A stretch of DNA of 64,000 bases, from assembly GCF_001612765.1 (NCBI RefSeq), contig NZ_BDBB01000027.1, positions 50,084 to 114,083 of the forward strand, in the 5' to 3' direction. The notes beneath the pieces were generated by a model, which worked only from the letters and a program-made list of their open reading frames with translations, did no database searches and was not told the DNA's origin. This DNA is from Nocardia arthritidis NBRC 100137. GTDB taxonomy: Bacteria; Actinomycetota; Actinomycetes; Mycobacteriales; Mycobacteriaceae. A program made the translations under genes and the position numbers. Below are positions 52,988 to 61,415 of the stretch, piece by piece (position 1 is the stretch's first letter; the number at the start of each line of letters is the position of its first letter).

Positions 52988-53530
52988 TCATGGGCGAGTT
53001 CGATCAAGTTCTCCTGCCGCGATGCGCTGAGCCGTGCGTTCAAGCCACTCGACGTCGTGTCGGAGACGTGACAGCAAGTAGTGCGCCTCGATCATGTGGA
53101 CTTCGGGTGCGGCCGAGGCGTGGATGGTCTGTTCGAGTTCGCGGACCGCGTCGCTGATGAGTTCGACTCGCTTCCCGAGAACGGCGACGGCTTCCCCGCG
53201 CGGGAGGATCCCGAGGTACGCGAGCGCGGTGACGAATGTGGGACCTCCAGTTGGGTCGGCTTCGCGAAGTTGCCGCTGCACCCGCGAGGCGAGCGCGGAC
53301 ACGCCCGATTCGGTCACAGTGAGGTCGGCGCGGTCGTTGTCGTTCGTTGCGGCGACCCAGCCTTCTGCCATCAGACGGTCCAGCAGTGTGTAGACGGTCG
53401 CATTACGCACCCGGAGGTAGTCGTAACGCCGCCTGAGTTCGCTGAACAGCGCGTATGCGTGGCGTGGCTGCTCGACCAGGAGGCCGAGAATGGGCAACAC
53501 CAGCGGATTGTCGAGCGCGTTCTTGGGCAC
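52988..53530 (-). CDS. PadR-family transcriptional regulator
   Basis: A 180-residue PadR regulator. The winged helix reads LVLPILGLLVEQPRHAYALF then VRNATVYTLLDRLMAEGWVA, and the C-terminal dimer helices follow (MIEAHYLLSRLRHDVEWLER). PadR proteins usually repress a neighbouring gene and release DNA on ligand binding. The divergent glycosidase-like gene and a perfect palindrome between the two suggest autoregulation and control of that gene. GTG start at 53530; no strong ribosome site. Confidence 0.9.
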   Translation of the reverse strand: MPKNALDNPLVLPILGLLVEQPRHAYALFSELRRRYDYLRVRNATVYTLLDRLMAEGWVAATNDNDRADLTVTESGVSALASRVQRQLREADPTGGPTFVTALAYLGILPRGEAVAVLGKRVELISDAVRELEQTIHASAAPEVHMIEAHYLLSRLRHDVEWLERTAQRIAAGELDRTRP

Positions 53531-53560
53531 GTCGGAAGACTATCCAACCCTTACCTGAGC

Positions 53561-53594
53561 AGTAGTCGTATACGGTTAGCCGTATACGACTACT
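53561..53594. promoter_or_regulatory. Perfect 15-bp inverted repeat, PadR operator
   Basis: AGTAGTCGTATACGG and its exact complement are separated by TTAG. The repeat sits between the start codons of the PadR gene and the divergent glycosidase-like gene, 9 bases before the latter's ATG and overlapping its likely ribosome-site region. Very probably the PadR binding site. Confidence 0.75.
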
Positions 53595-53603
53595 GGAGGC
53601 GTC

Positions 53604-54548
53604 ATGATTTTCGGGATCTGGCCCGGCGTTGTCGCGGCCGACTTGGTCGACTTCCGACCACTCGACTGCCCACCGGAAGACCCCGCCGCTACCCTGGCGG
53701 CACTTCGGCATCTGCAAGGTGACGCGACCACCTTCTACGTGCGCTGCTACCGGCACTTCGGAGCCGGCGTGAAGCAGTGGCCGGGCAATTCCCGCACGCC
53801 CCGCCGTCCTGAGCTGTACGCCGGAGGCGGGCGTCTGATCGACCTGGTCGCCTGCTATCAAAGTCCGGAGCCGGACCCGAGAGGCTTCGCCGAGTTCGTC
53901 CGCGAAGCTGTTCGAGACGTCGCCGAATGGGGTGGTGGCAAAGTGCAAGTCGGCGAGGAGTTGAACATGCCTGTACCACAGGACGGGGGCAGCCCGGGAT
54001 GCTTCGACGCCGTTGCGGCCGGGATCGCCGCCGCGCTCGAGGAACGTGAGCGACTCGGCGTCGAGATCGAGATCGGCGTGAACTCGGCAGGCATGGCAGA
54101 TCCGGCCTTCTGGCGGCGGATGACCGGCTCGGTCGGCGGAGAACTCGTCGCGGCACTGGACTACATCGGTTTGGATGCCTTTCCCGATGTATTCCACCGC
54201 ATCCCACACGATCAGCTCGCCGCTTCGGTCGCGTTCCTACTGGAGCGTTTCCGTTCTGTCACAACAGGAGCCGGAGTCCCCGAGAGCACGCCCATTCACG
54301 TCACCGAAACGGGATGGCCGACCGGCGCCGATCGGGACGAGACGACTCAGCGAGCCGTCCTGGAGACCGTGGCCGACGCCGCTCTCGATTCCGGGGTCGG
54401 TGTCACGGCGTATGAGTTCTTCGGGCTGCGAGATGGGCGTAGCGACGCGGGATGGACCAGCCGTTTCGGACTCTTGCGCGACGACTACACGCCCAAGCCC
54501 GCTTTTCACGCCATCCGCGACCTCATCGCCAGCCGATCCACATCGTGA
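53604..54548 (+). CDS. Glycoside-hydrolase-like TIM-barrel protein
   Basis: A 314-residue protein with the look of a single TIM barrel. VQVGEELNMPVPQDGGSPG near residue 115 and IHVTETGWPTGADRD near residue 235 give the two Glu at the ends of strands 4 and 7 that clan A glycosidases use for catalysis. The end reads FGLLRDDYTPKPAFHAIRDL, also typical of glycosidases. Family and substrate cannot be named. No signal peptide, so it acts inside the cell. GGAGG lies 4 bases before the ATG. Probably controlled by the divergent PadR gene. Confidence 0.75.
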   Translation: MIFGIWPGVVAADLVDFRPLDCPPEDPAATLAALRHLQGDATTFYVRCYRHFGAGVKQWPGNSRTPRRPELYAGGGRLIDLVACYQSPEPDPRGFAEFVREAVRDVAEWGGGKVQVGEELNMPVPQDGGSPGCFDAVAAGIAAALEERERLGVEIEIGVNSAGMADPAFWRRMTGSVGGELVAALDYIGLDAFPDVFHRIPHDQLAASVAFLLERFRSVTTGAGVPESTPIHVTETGWPTGADRDETTQRAVLETVADAALDSGVGVTAYEFFGLRDGRSDAGWTSRFGLLRDDYTPKPAFHAIRDLIASRSTS

Positions 54549-54696
54549 CTGCGAGTTCGCGCTCACAGTGTGGTCGGCCTCCTGGCCGGGGAGTCGGGCC
54601 GCACGTCGAGTTGTGCGGGCAGCAGTGTCACGCGTTTCGCGTCGGCTCGTCCTACTGCGGTTCGCCCTTCCTCGATGCGCCCCTCGCAGGGCGGAT

Positions 54697-55449
54697 TTAT
54701 TCGGCGAGCGGGGACATCCGGACCATGGTCTGGAAACCCGCCCTGTTGAGCCAATGAATCCGGCCCTCCGGCATCGCCTTTGCTTCCGCTCGGAAGGCGG
54801 CGACGGCGTGCCGTTCGAATTCCAGCCGCGGGTGCCGGCGCAGCAGTTCGGCGACCCAATCACGGTCCAGTTCCGCCAGTCGCGTGCCGAGCACGTCCAC
54901 TGAGGCTCCCGCGGAGACGAAACCGCCGGTGTCGCTGAGATCGTCGGCGACGCCGGGTGTGAGGTGGGCGGCGATGGCCGCGCCGATTGCCTCGGCCCGT
55001 TCCGGTGGCGCGCCTGCGCCCAGCGCGAGGGCGGCCGCGCGCTCGCCGCCGACCACGGCGAAACACCTTCCGGGCGTGGGTTTTTCGAGTTGCAGGTCGT
55101 GCAGTAGGCAGGAGATGTAGACGAGTTCGTCGTCGTAGGTCGCGGCGTCGAGGTCGGCCAGGACCCGTCCGAAGTAGTAGGTCCGCAGCGAATGGTTCAG
55201 CATGTGCGGCGACAGCGACTCGCGCGCCTCGGTCTCCGCCGCGACGGCGAGCGTGGAATCGGGTAGCCGGAGCCCGGCGAACTCCAGCCTTCCCCGTCCC
55301 CGCCGCCCCAGCGCGAGCCGGATCCGGTTGGTCACCATCGCGGGCAGCGTGCGTGCGGTCGCGACGGCCAACCTGCGGCGCTGCTCTTTCGACAATGCGC
55401 CCCCGGTGCGGGTGGCCCATGCCCAGTCGAGGCCCGTCGGTGCGGCCAC
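54697..55449 (-). CDS. HD-domain phosphohydrolase-like protein
   Basis: A 250-residue HD-superfamily protein related to cyanamide-hydratase-like HD proteins. Metal ligands: His in SPHMLNHSLRTYYFGRVLAD, the HD pair in ISCLLHDLQLEKPT, and His in AIAAHLTPGV. These hydrolases act on nucleotides or small nitrogen compounds; the substrate is unknown. AAGGAGG precedes the GTG start at 55449. It is divergent from the GlxA-type regulator with 112 bases between them. Confidence 0.8.
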   Translation of the reverse strand: MAAPTGLDWAWATRTGGALSKEQRRRLAVATARTLPAMVTNRIRLALGRRGRGRLEFAGLRLPDSTLAVAAETEARESLSPHMLNHSLRTYYFGRVLADLDAATYDDELVYISCLLHDLQLEKPTPGRCFAVVGGERAAALALGAGAPPERAEAIGAAIAAHLTPGVADDLSDTGGFVSAGASVDVLGTRLAELDRDWVAELLRRHPRLEFERHAVAAFRAEAKAMPEGRIHWLNRAGFQTMVRMSPLAE

Positions 55450-55561
55450 GATGCCCTCCTTCTGATCGGAACTCGGTGTGCATTGCAGTCAAGCGGGCAT
55501 CCTGATGCGCGACGAGTGGCGTGAATGACAGTATGGCTCGGATTCCTGCCAAACTGGGACG

Positions 55562-56512
55562 ATGAAGCAAGTGGTGGCGCTCGCTCTGGATGGCGTAATG
55601 GCCTTCGATCTGGCCTGTGCTGTGCAGGCGTTCCGGCACGGGCCGGGTAAGACCGGGGAGCCGTCCGGGTTCGAGATGCGGACCTGCGGCGTGCGGCCGG
55701 GGCCGGTGTGGACGCCCAATGGCTTCGAGCTGCGGGTGGAGCACGGGTTGGCGGCGCTGGGGGAAGCGGATCTCGTCGTCGTGCCCGGCATCGGGATTCC
55801 GACGCTTCCCACCCCGCCGGAGGCGCTGATCGCCTTGCGCGGCGCGGCCGCGCGGGGCGCGACGATGGTGAGTATCTGCGTGGGCGCGTTCATCCTGGCC
55901 GAGGCCGGACTACTGGACGGACGACCGGCGACCACGCACTGGGCCTACTGCGGCGAGTTCGCCGAGCTGTATCCGGCGGTGAAACTGGACCCGACGGCGC
56001 TGTACGTCGATGACGGTGATGTGCTGACCTCCGCCGGGCTGTCGGCGGGCCTCGACCTGTGCCTGCACATCGTCCGCCGGGAGATGGGCGCGCATGCCGC
56101 GGCGGAACTGGCCAGGTGGAATGTCACCGCGCCGCATCGGGAGGGCGGGCAGGCGCAGTACGTTCCGGAGGGGGCCGGCACGACGGCCCGCGATGGTGGT
56201 CTCGCCGCCACCCTGGCATGGGCGGTCGCCGAACCGGCTGCGGCGGTGGATGTCCCGGCGCTCGCCGCGCACGCGTTGATGAGCGAACGTACTTTCATCC
56301 GTCGCTTCAAGGCGGAAGTGGGGACCACGCCGCGGCGGTGGCTGGACGCCCAGCGCACCGCTCGTGCCCGGGAACTTCTGGAAACCACGCGTTTGCCGGT
56401 GGAAGTCGTTGCGGCGAAGGCCGGCTTCGGCAGCGTCACCGCCCTCCGGGTGCATCTGCGAGCGGCGACCGGCGCCACACCCGCCTCGTATCGCCGATCA
56501 CTGGGCCGGTGA
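55562..56512 (+). CDS. GlxA-family AraC-type transcriptional regulator
   Basis: A 316-residue regulator with a DJ-1/PfpI-like N-terminal domain (VVVPGIGIPTLPTPPEALIA, VSICVGAFILAEAGLLDGRP with the nucleophile-elbow Cys) and a C-terminal double helix-turn-helix of AraC type (SERTFIRRFKAEVGTTPRRW, then VVAAKAGFGSVTALRVHLRA). GlxA regulators typically activate catabolic genes; the sensing domain is not enzymatic in most. The divergent HD-domain gene is the obvious candidate target. ATG at 55562. Confidence 0.9.
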   Translation: MKQVVALALDGVMAFDLACAVQAFRHGPGKTGEPSGFEMRTCGVRPGPVWTPNGFELRVEHGLAALGEADLVVVPGIGIPTLPTPPEALIALRGAAARGATMVSICVGAFILAEAGLLDGRPATTHWAYCGEFAELYPAVKLDPTALYVDDGDVLTSAGLSAGLDLCLHIVRREMGAHAAAELARWNVTAPHREGGQAQYVPEGAGTTARDGGLAATLAWAVAEPAAAVDVPALAAHALMSERTFIRRFKAEVGTTPRRWLDAQRTARARELLETTRLPVEVVAAKAGFGSVTALRVHLRAATGATPASYRRSLGR

Positions 56513-56720
56513 ACACGGCTGGACAGTTGTCCACAAGGTGAACAACGTTGTGCGGCCGAGGTTTCCATGATTCGGGCTGCGGCGCTATCAGAGATGGCTG
56601 CACGATGGGGTGGCGATGGAGAGCGAGAATCCGCGAATCTGCCACGGCTGTAGGGGTTTAGCCCTGGACAGAACGGGGTAATGATCTTGTTGAGAGATTT
56701 CGTGTACTCGTGACTTATGC

Positions 56721-57059
56721 TTGGCGTGTTCTACCTTCCCCATCACACAGTCGGATTACCAACGGTTAACTGATCGACTGAACTACTTCCCTACCGACAT
56801 CGGACCCGCGGTGCCCGCGGCGTACGGCGAGATCGACGCGAGAGGTGGTTGGAGCATGGCCGATCTGGAGACGGCGACGTCCCTTGCCCCCATGGTTGCC
56901 GAATTCGAGTCGGCGACCGCGAGCACCCCGCTGCGCCGGGCCGCGGGGCGGCTGCTGGCGGTGCTGCCGCCCGGGTGGCGCGTCGAAGTTGTCGACGCGC
57001 CGGCCGGGCGTTACGGCAGTCGTGCGCCGCTGCTGCGGGTGGTCATGCCACCCGACTGA
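56721..57059 (+). CDS. Uncharacterised small protein, about 112 residues
   Basis: No family recognised. The frame encodes FPITQSDYQRLTDRLNYFPT followed by SMADLETATSLAPMVAEFES and VLPPGWRVEVVDAPAGRYGS. The only nearby start is a TTG at 56721, with no good ribosome site; an ATG at 56856 is the alternative. Its stop abuts that of the convergent aldehyde dehydrogenase gene (TGATCA). Codon use fits the genome, so it is probably a gene, but the start is uncertain. Confidence 0.5.
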   Translation: MACSTFPITQSDYQRLTDRLNYFPTDIGPAVPAAYGEIDARGGWSMADLETATSLAPMVAEFESATASTPLRRAAGRLLAVLPPGWRVEVVDAPAGRYGSRAPLLRVVMPPD

Positions 57060-58505
57060 TCATCCGGCCCAGCCGAGGGGCATGAGCAGCGATTTCTGCT
57101 CGCAGAACGCATCGAGACCCTCCGGGCCGTTCTCGCGTCCGAGCCCGGAGGACTTGTAGCCGCCGAACGGCGAAGTCGGGTCGAAGGCGTACCAGTTGAT
57201 CGCGTAGGTGCCGGTGCGCACCCGCGCCGCGAGCTCGGCTCCGTGTTCGATGTCGGTCGTCCACACCGAGCCCGCGAGGCCGTAGACCGAGTCGTTGGCG
57301 ATGGCGACGGCTTCGTCCTCGGTCTCGTACGGGATGACCGACAGCACCGGCCCGAAGATCTCCTCCTGGGCGATGGTCGACTTGTTGTCCACGTCGGCGA
57401 AGATCGTCGGCTCGACGAACCAGCCCCGGTCCAGCCCCTCCGGGCGCCCGCCGCCGAGCACGAGTCGCGCGCCCTCGGTCTTGCCCTCGGCGATGTAGCC
57501 CTCGACCCGGTCGCGCTGACGCTCGGAGATCAGCGGGCCGAGCAGCACGCTCGGGTCGTTGGGGTCGCCCACCTTCATCGTCTTCACATGTTCGACCAGC
57601 GCGTCGAGCATCTCGTCGTACCGGCTGCGCGGGGCGAGGATGCGGGTCTGCGCGACGCAGCCCTGACCGCTGTTCATCAAGCCGGAGAACGCGAGCACCG
57701 GGATACTGGCCGCGAGGTCCATGTCGGGCAACAGGATCGCCGCCGACTTGCCGCCGAGTTCGAGCGAGACGCTCTTGAGCTGACCGGTGGCGATGGCCCC
57801 GATCTTCCGGCCGACCGCGGTGCTTCCGGTGAAGGTCACCTTGTCCACGCCGGGATGCGAGACGAGGTACTCGGCCGCGTCGGGCTCGGCGGGCAGCACC
57901 GACAGCACGCCTTCGGGCAACCCGGCCTCGGTGAAGATGTCGGCGACCATGTTGGCCGTGATCGGCGTCAACGGGGCGGGCTTCAGTACCACGGTGCAGC
58001 CGGCCAGCAGGGCCGGTGCGAGCTTGTTGACCGCGAGGAACAGCGGGACGTTCCACGCTGTGACCGCCGCGACGACGCCGCGCGGCTCACGGGTGACCCG
58101 CGTGGTGCCGAACCCGCCGACCCTGGTCTCGCGCCAGGGGAAGGACTCGGCCAGGGCGGCGTAGGCGTCAAGTGCGGCGACCGCGGGGATCTGGTTCAGC
58201 GTCATCGCCATCATCTGCGGCACGCCGACCTCGGCGGTCAGCGCGGCGAGCAGGTCCGGGGAGCGCTGCTCGATCAGCCGGGCCGCGCGGGTGAGCACCT
58301 CGGCGCGCTCCTTCGGCGGCGTCGCGGGCCACGGGCCGTGGTCGAAAGCGTGCCTGGCCGCGGCCACCGCGGCGTCGACGTCGGCCCGGCTCACCGCCGG
58401 GACGCTGCCCACCGGCTCGACCGTGGCCGGCGAGATGACCTGGATGCGCTCGGCGGTGGCTGGCGCGGTCCAGCGGCCGCCGATGAACAAGCTGTCGTAA
58501 TGCAT
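57060..58505 (-). CDS. Aldehyde dehydrogenase, Rv0223c-type
   Basis: A 481-residue NAD(P)-dependent aldehyde dehydrogenase, oxidising aldehydes to acids. The catalytic Cys is in NSGQGCVAQTRILAP near residue 287, the general-base Glu in SLELGGKSAA near residue 253, and the Rossmann motif in VTFTGSTAVGRKIG. Length and motifs are complete. It matches from memory the M. tuberculosis Rv0223c gene that opens the same block. Substrate unknown. ATG at 58505; AAC-N2-GTT repeats lie just upstream. Confidence 0.92.
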   Translation of the reverse strand: MHYDSLFIGGRWTAPATAERIQVISPATVEPVGSVPAVSRADVDAAVAAARHAFDHGPWPATPPKERAEVLTRAARLIEQRSPDLLAALTAEVGVPQMMAMTLNQIPAVAALDAYAALAESFPWRETRVGGFGTTRVTREPRGVVAAVTAWNVPLFLAVNKLAPALLAGCTVVLKPAPLTPITANMVADIFTEAGLPEGVLSVLPAEPDAAEYLVSHPGVDKVTFTGSTAVGRKIGAIATGQLKSVSLELGGKSAAILLPDMDLAASIPVLAFSGLMNSGQGCVAQTRILAPRSRYDEMLDALVEHVKTMKVGDPNDPSVLLGPLISERQRDRVEGYIAEGKTEGARLVLGGGRPEGLDRGWFVEPTIFADVDNKSTIAQEEIFGPVLSVIPYETEDEAVAIANDSVYGLAGSVWTTDIEHGAELAARVRTGTYAINWYAFDPTSPFGGYKSSGLGRENGPEGLDAFCEQKSLLMPLGWAG

Positions 58506-58508
58506 GAG

Positions 58509-58549
58509 AACACGTTACAGTTTTGCTCTGCCATTGTCTGTAACCTGTT
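58509..58549 (-). promoter_or_regulatory. Twin AACNNGTT sites before aldehyde dehydrogenase gene
   Basis: AACACGTT (58509-58516) and AACCTGTT (58542-58549) each have the AAC-N2-GTT palindromic core used by many TetR repressors such as KstR, and both are followed by CAGTTTTG on the plus strand. They are 33 bases apart and lie directly before the aldehyde dehydrogenase start. Confidence 0.55.
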
Positions 58550-58714
58550 CCAGTTTTGTGCGGCGACAGCGCTCTGGCCAGTGTGAATCCCGACCTCTCG
58601 GTTCGCTTTTCGCAGAACGCACTATTGCGTTCTGTTGCTGGAAGGGGGATGCTGTAGCGACATATCAGCTCGCTCCATTACCGAACCGTTACCGCAAACT
58701 GGGGAGTCCGAGTC

Positions 58715-59017
58715 ATGGCGGTGCAAGTGATCGGCCGGTCGCTGATGACCAGCGATCAAACCGAGCATCAGGCTAAGTGTGTCGGCCACGGCGGGTGGGT
58801 GGTCTCCTTCCTACCCGGCCGTACCCTGACGATCGAGCAGGCGACCGCGGCCATGCAGGCCGCGGAGGCGGTCGCCGCCGTCGGGATGCTGGCCGATCTG
58901 GTCGGCCTCACCACGCTCGAGACCGTCGGATTGGCCATGCGGGAATCGCCGTGGAGCGAGCCCGTGCACGCGCCCTGCGGCAAGCGGCACTGGCGCCGCG
59001 GGTGGCTAGAGGCTTAG
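58715..59017 (+). CDS. Uncharacterised small protein, 100 residues
   Basis: No named family. The sequence (AKCVGHGGWVVSFLPGRTLT, then IEQATAAMQAAEAVAAVGML and MRESPWSEPVHAPCGKRHWR) resembles short Nocardia proteins that I have seen without function. GGGGAG precedes the ATG at 58715, which supports translation. It ends 5 bases before the convergent methyltransferase stop. Confidence 0.6.
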   Translation: MAVQVIGRSLMTSDQTEHQAKCVGHGGWVVSFLPGRTLTIEQATAAMQAAEAVAAVGMLADLVGLTTLETVGLAMRESPWSEPVHAPCGKRHWRRGWLEA

Positions 59018-59022
59018 TTCGG

Positions 59023-59808
59023 CTAACTTTTGGTTGCCACCACGACCAGATTGCTCACAAGTAACTCACGTACCATCGGCACCCGGACCAACCACCACGC
59101 CCAGCGGGGGTGGTACCGCGGGAAGACGGTGTGCACCTCCGCCGGAGTGCCTGCCGCCCAGCGCAATCCGTCCGCGGCCCGCACCGCGAACAGTGAGGTG
59201 CCGAACCTGTTCTTGGGTTCACGCCCGTGCTTGCGCCGGTACCGGCGAGCGGCGTACTCACCACCGAGGTAGTGCCAGGGGCCGGTCTCGTGCCCGCCGA
59301 ACGGGCCGTGCCACACCGTGTAGGAGAGCACGATCAACCCGCCCGGCCTGGTCACCCGCACCATCTCGTCGGCCATCACCCACGGTTTCGAGACGTGCTC
59401 GGCGACGTTCGACGAGAAACAGATGTCGACGGCGTCGTCACGGAACGGCAGCGCCATCCCGGAGCCGCGGACCGCGCCCGCCACCGAGAGCCCCGCGGCG
59501 TGCATCTCCGTCGGGTCGGGCTCCACCGGGATGTAGCTCGCCCCCGTGCGGGCGAACTCGTCGGCGAAGTAGCCCGGCCCCCCACCCACGTCGAGGATCG
59601 TCGCGCCGTCCAGCGACCGGCCGGTGAGGTCGGTGTAGAAGTCGGCGATCATCGCCGAGGTGTCGGCGGCCAGACCCCCGTAGAACAGCGCCGGATCGGT
59701 CTGCTCGAACCGGAAACTACCGAGCAGCCGCAGCGACCGGCGCAGGGTCGCCCGGCGGGCGAACCGGGGCGAGTCGCTGCGCGTCGGCGTCGTTTCGGCT
59801 TTGAGCAC
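59023..59808 (-). CDS. Class I SAM methyltransferase, Rv0224c-type
   Basis: A protein of about 261 residues. The SAM motif is TILDVGGGPGYFADEFARTG near residue 84, followed by IPVEPDPTEMHAAGLS and VDICFSSNVAEHVSKPW. Strong similarity from memory to M. tuberculosis Rv0224c throughout. Its place between an aldehyde dehydrogenase and a glycosyltransferase gene suggests methylation of an envelope lipid or glycan, but this is inference. The frame is open far upstream; the GTG at 59808 gives the expected length and start is uncertain. Divergent from the glycosyltransferase gene. Confidence 0.85.
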   Translation of the reverse strand: MLKAETTPTRSDSPRFARRATLRRSLRLLGSFRFEQTDPALFYGGLAADTSAMIADFYTDLTGRSLDGATILDVGGGPGYFADEFARTGASYIPVEPDPTEMHAAGLSVAGAVRGSGMALPFRDDAVDICFSSNVAEHVSKPWVMADEMVRVTRPGGLIVLSYTVWHGPFGGHETGPWHYLGGEYAARRYRRKHGREPKNRFGTSLFAVRAADGLRWAAGTPAEVHTVFPRYHPRWAWWLVRVPMVRELLVSNLVVVATKS

Positions 59809-59920
59809 GGCGCCGAGTCTCGCACAACCCCGATGCTGGGCATCTCGGGCGGGTGCTCGGGTTAGGGTGTAGCGCGACATCCGACGTTCCCAACACCTAC
59901 CGACCGAGAGAAGCTCCACC

Positions 59921-61093
59921 GTGCGCGAAGTCCTCCTGCTCTGCTGGCGTGACACCGGGCACCCGCAGGGCGGCGGCAGCGAGCGGTACCTCGAGCAGGT
60001 CGGCGCGCAGCTCGCGGCACGCGGGGTCAAGGTCACCCTGCGCACCGCCCGCTACCCCGGGGCGCCGCGGCGGGAACGGGTCGACGGCATCGATATCAGC
60101 CGCGCGGGCGGACGCTACACGGTGTATCCGCGAGCGCTCGCCGCGCTGCTGCTCGGCAGGATCGGTCTCGGCCCCTTGCGCGGCCTGCGGCCGGACGCGG
60201 TGATCGACACCCAGAACGGCATCCCGTTCTTCGCCACCGCCGTCACCACGGCGCCGTCGGTGGTGCTTGTGCACCACGGCCACCGTGAGCAGTGGCCGGT
60301 GGCGGGCCGGCTGGTCGGTCGCATCGGCTGGTGGATCGAGTCGCGGCTGTCTCCGCGCGTGCACCGGCACAACCAATATCTGACCGTTTCGCTCCCGTCG
60401 GCGGAGGAGTTGGCCACGCTCGGTGTGGACCGCACGCGAATCGCTGTGGTCCGCAACGGAGCTGAACCTGTTCCAGTCGACGCGCCGACCGGCGCCGCGG
60501 AAACCCGTACTCCCGCACCCACTGTCGTGGTGCTCTCCCGTCTGGTGCCGCACAAGCAGATCGAAGACGCGCTCGCGGCCGTGGCCCGGCTGCGCGACCG
60601 CGTTCCCGGCCTGCGCCTGGACGTGATCGGCGACGGCTGGTGGGCGGACAACCTGCGGGACAACGCTCGTGAACTCGGCATCGCCGACGCCGTCACCTTT
60701 CACGGGCACGTGGACGAGCGCCGCAAACACGAACTCCTCGCCCGCGCATGGGTGCATGTGCTGCCGTCCCGCAAAGAAGGGTGGGGCCTCGCGGTGATCG
60801 AAGCCGCCCAGCACGGCGTGCCGACGGTCGGCTACCGGAGTTCGCGCGGACTCACCGACTCCATCGTCGACGGCGCCACCGGCATCCTGGTCGACGACGT
60901 CGCCCAGTTGGCCGATGCCGTCGGTGATCTGCTGGACGATCCCGGCGCCCGCACGGTCATGGGTGAGAAGGCCCGCGCCCGCGCTCGCGAATTCTCCTGG
61001 GAGCAAACCGGGAACGGCGTCTACGAAGTGCTGGCCGCGGCTGCCCGCGGCGAGCACACGAGCGGGTTGCTCGCGCCACGGACCGTCGACTGA
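59921..61093 (+). CDS. GT4-family glycosyltransferase, Rv0225-type
   Basis: A 390-residue GT-B glycosyltransferase. The N-terminal domain binds the acceptor (CWRDTGHPQGGGSERYLEQV), and the C-terminal nucleotide-sugar domain has VVVLSRLVPHKQIEDALAAV and the E-x7-E motif in SRKEGWGLAVIEAAQHG near residue 292. A retaining mechanism is expected. Its acceptor and sugar are unknown; neighbours suggest an envelope glycan. GTG start at 59921, 112 bases from the divergent methyltransferase gene. Confidence 0.9.
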   Translation: MREVLLLCWRDTGHPQGGGSERYLEQVGAQLAARGVKVTLRTARYPGAPRRERVDGIDISRAGGRYTVYPRALAALLLGRIGLGPLRGLRPDAVIDTQNGIPFFATAVTTAPSVVLVHHGHREQWPVAGRLVGRIGWWIESRLSPRVHRHNQYLTVSLPSAEELATLGVDRTRIAVVRNGAEPVPVDAPTGAAETRTPAPTVVVLSRLVPHKQIEDALAAVARLRDRVPGLRLDVIGDGWWADNLRDNARELGIADAVTFHGHVDERRKHELLARAWVHVLPSRKEGWGLAVIEAAQHGVPTVGYRSSRGLTDSIVDGATGILVDDVAQLADAVGDLLDDPGARTVMGEKARARAREFSWEQTGNGVYEVLAAAARGEHTSGLLAPRTVD

Positions 61094-61160
61094 ACGTGCC
61101 GCCGTCCGGCCGGAATCAAGACGCCGGATGGTCCCGAATGTCGGACACCGACGAATTGCT

Positions 61161-61397
61161 ACGGTTAGCAGAGCTGTCTCCGTTGTCGCGCAGATCGAGG
61201 TCGTGCTCAGGGCGGGGCTGAACGCCGCGACCATCCGGCGATATCTGGATCGCGTGCGTACCGGCGAGCGAGGCGTCACCGTCGACCTGTGCCCAGCCCT
61301 GCGAGCTCGACCGGATCGCCGCCCGACTGCCGGCACAGCAGGCGGCGGTGGAGTCGACGCGGCGCAGGCTGGACGTTTCTGCCCGTACCCGCCCCTC
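61161..61397 (+). pseudogene. Fragment of a MerR-type regulator gene, frameshifted
   Basis: One frame reads VAQIEVVLRAGLNAATIRRY then LDRVRTGERGVTVDLCPALRA; after a shift near 61300 the other reads ELDRIAARLPAQQAAVESTR then RRLDV. Together they match the middle helix and C-terminal coiled coil of MerR proteins. The N-terminal helix-turn-helix is missing. The fragment fills the gap after the glycosyltransferase gene. Confidence 0.65.
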
Positions 61398-61415
61398 GCC
61401 GCCGGACAGTTTCGG

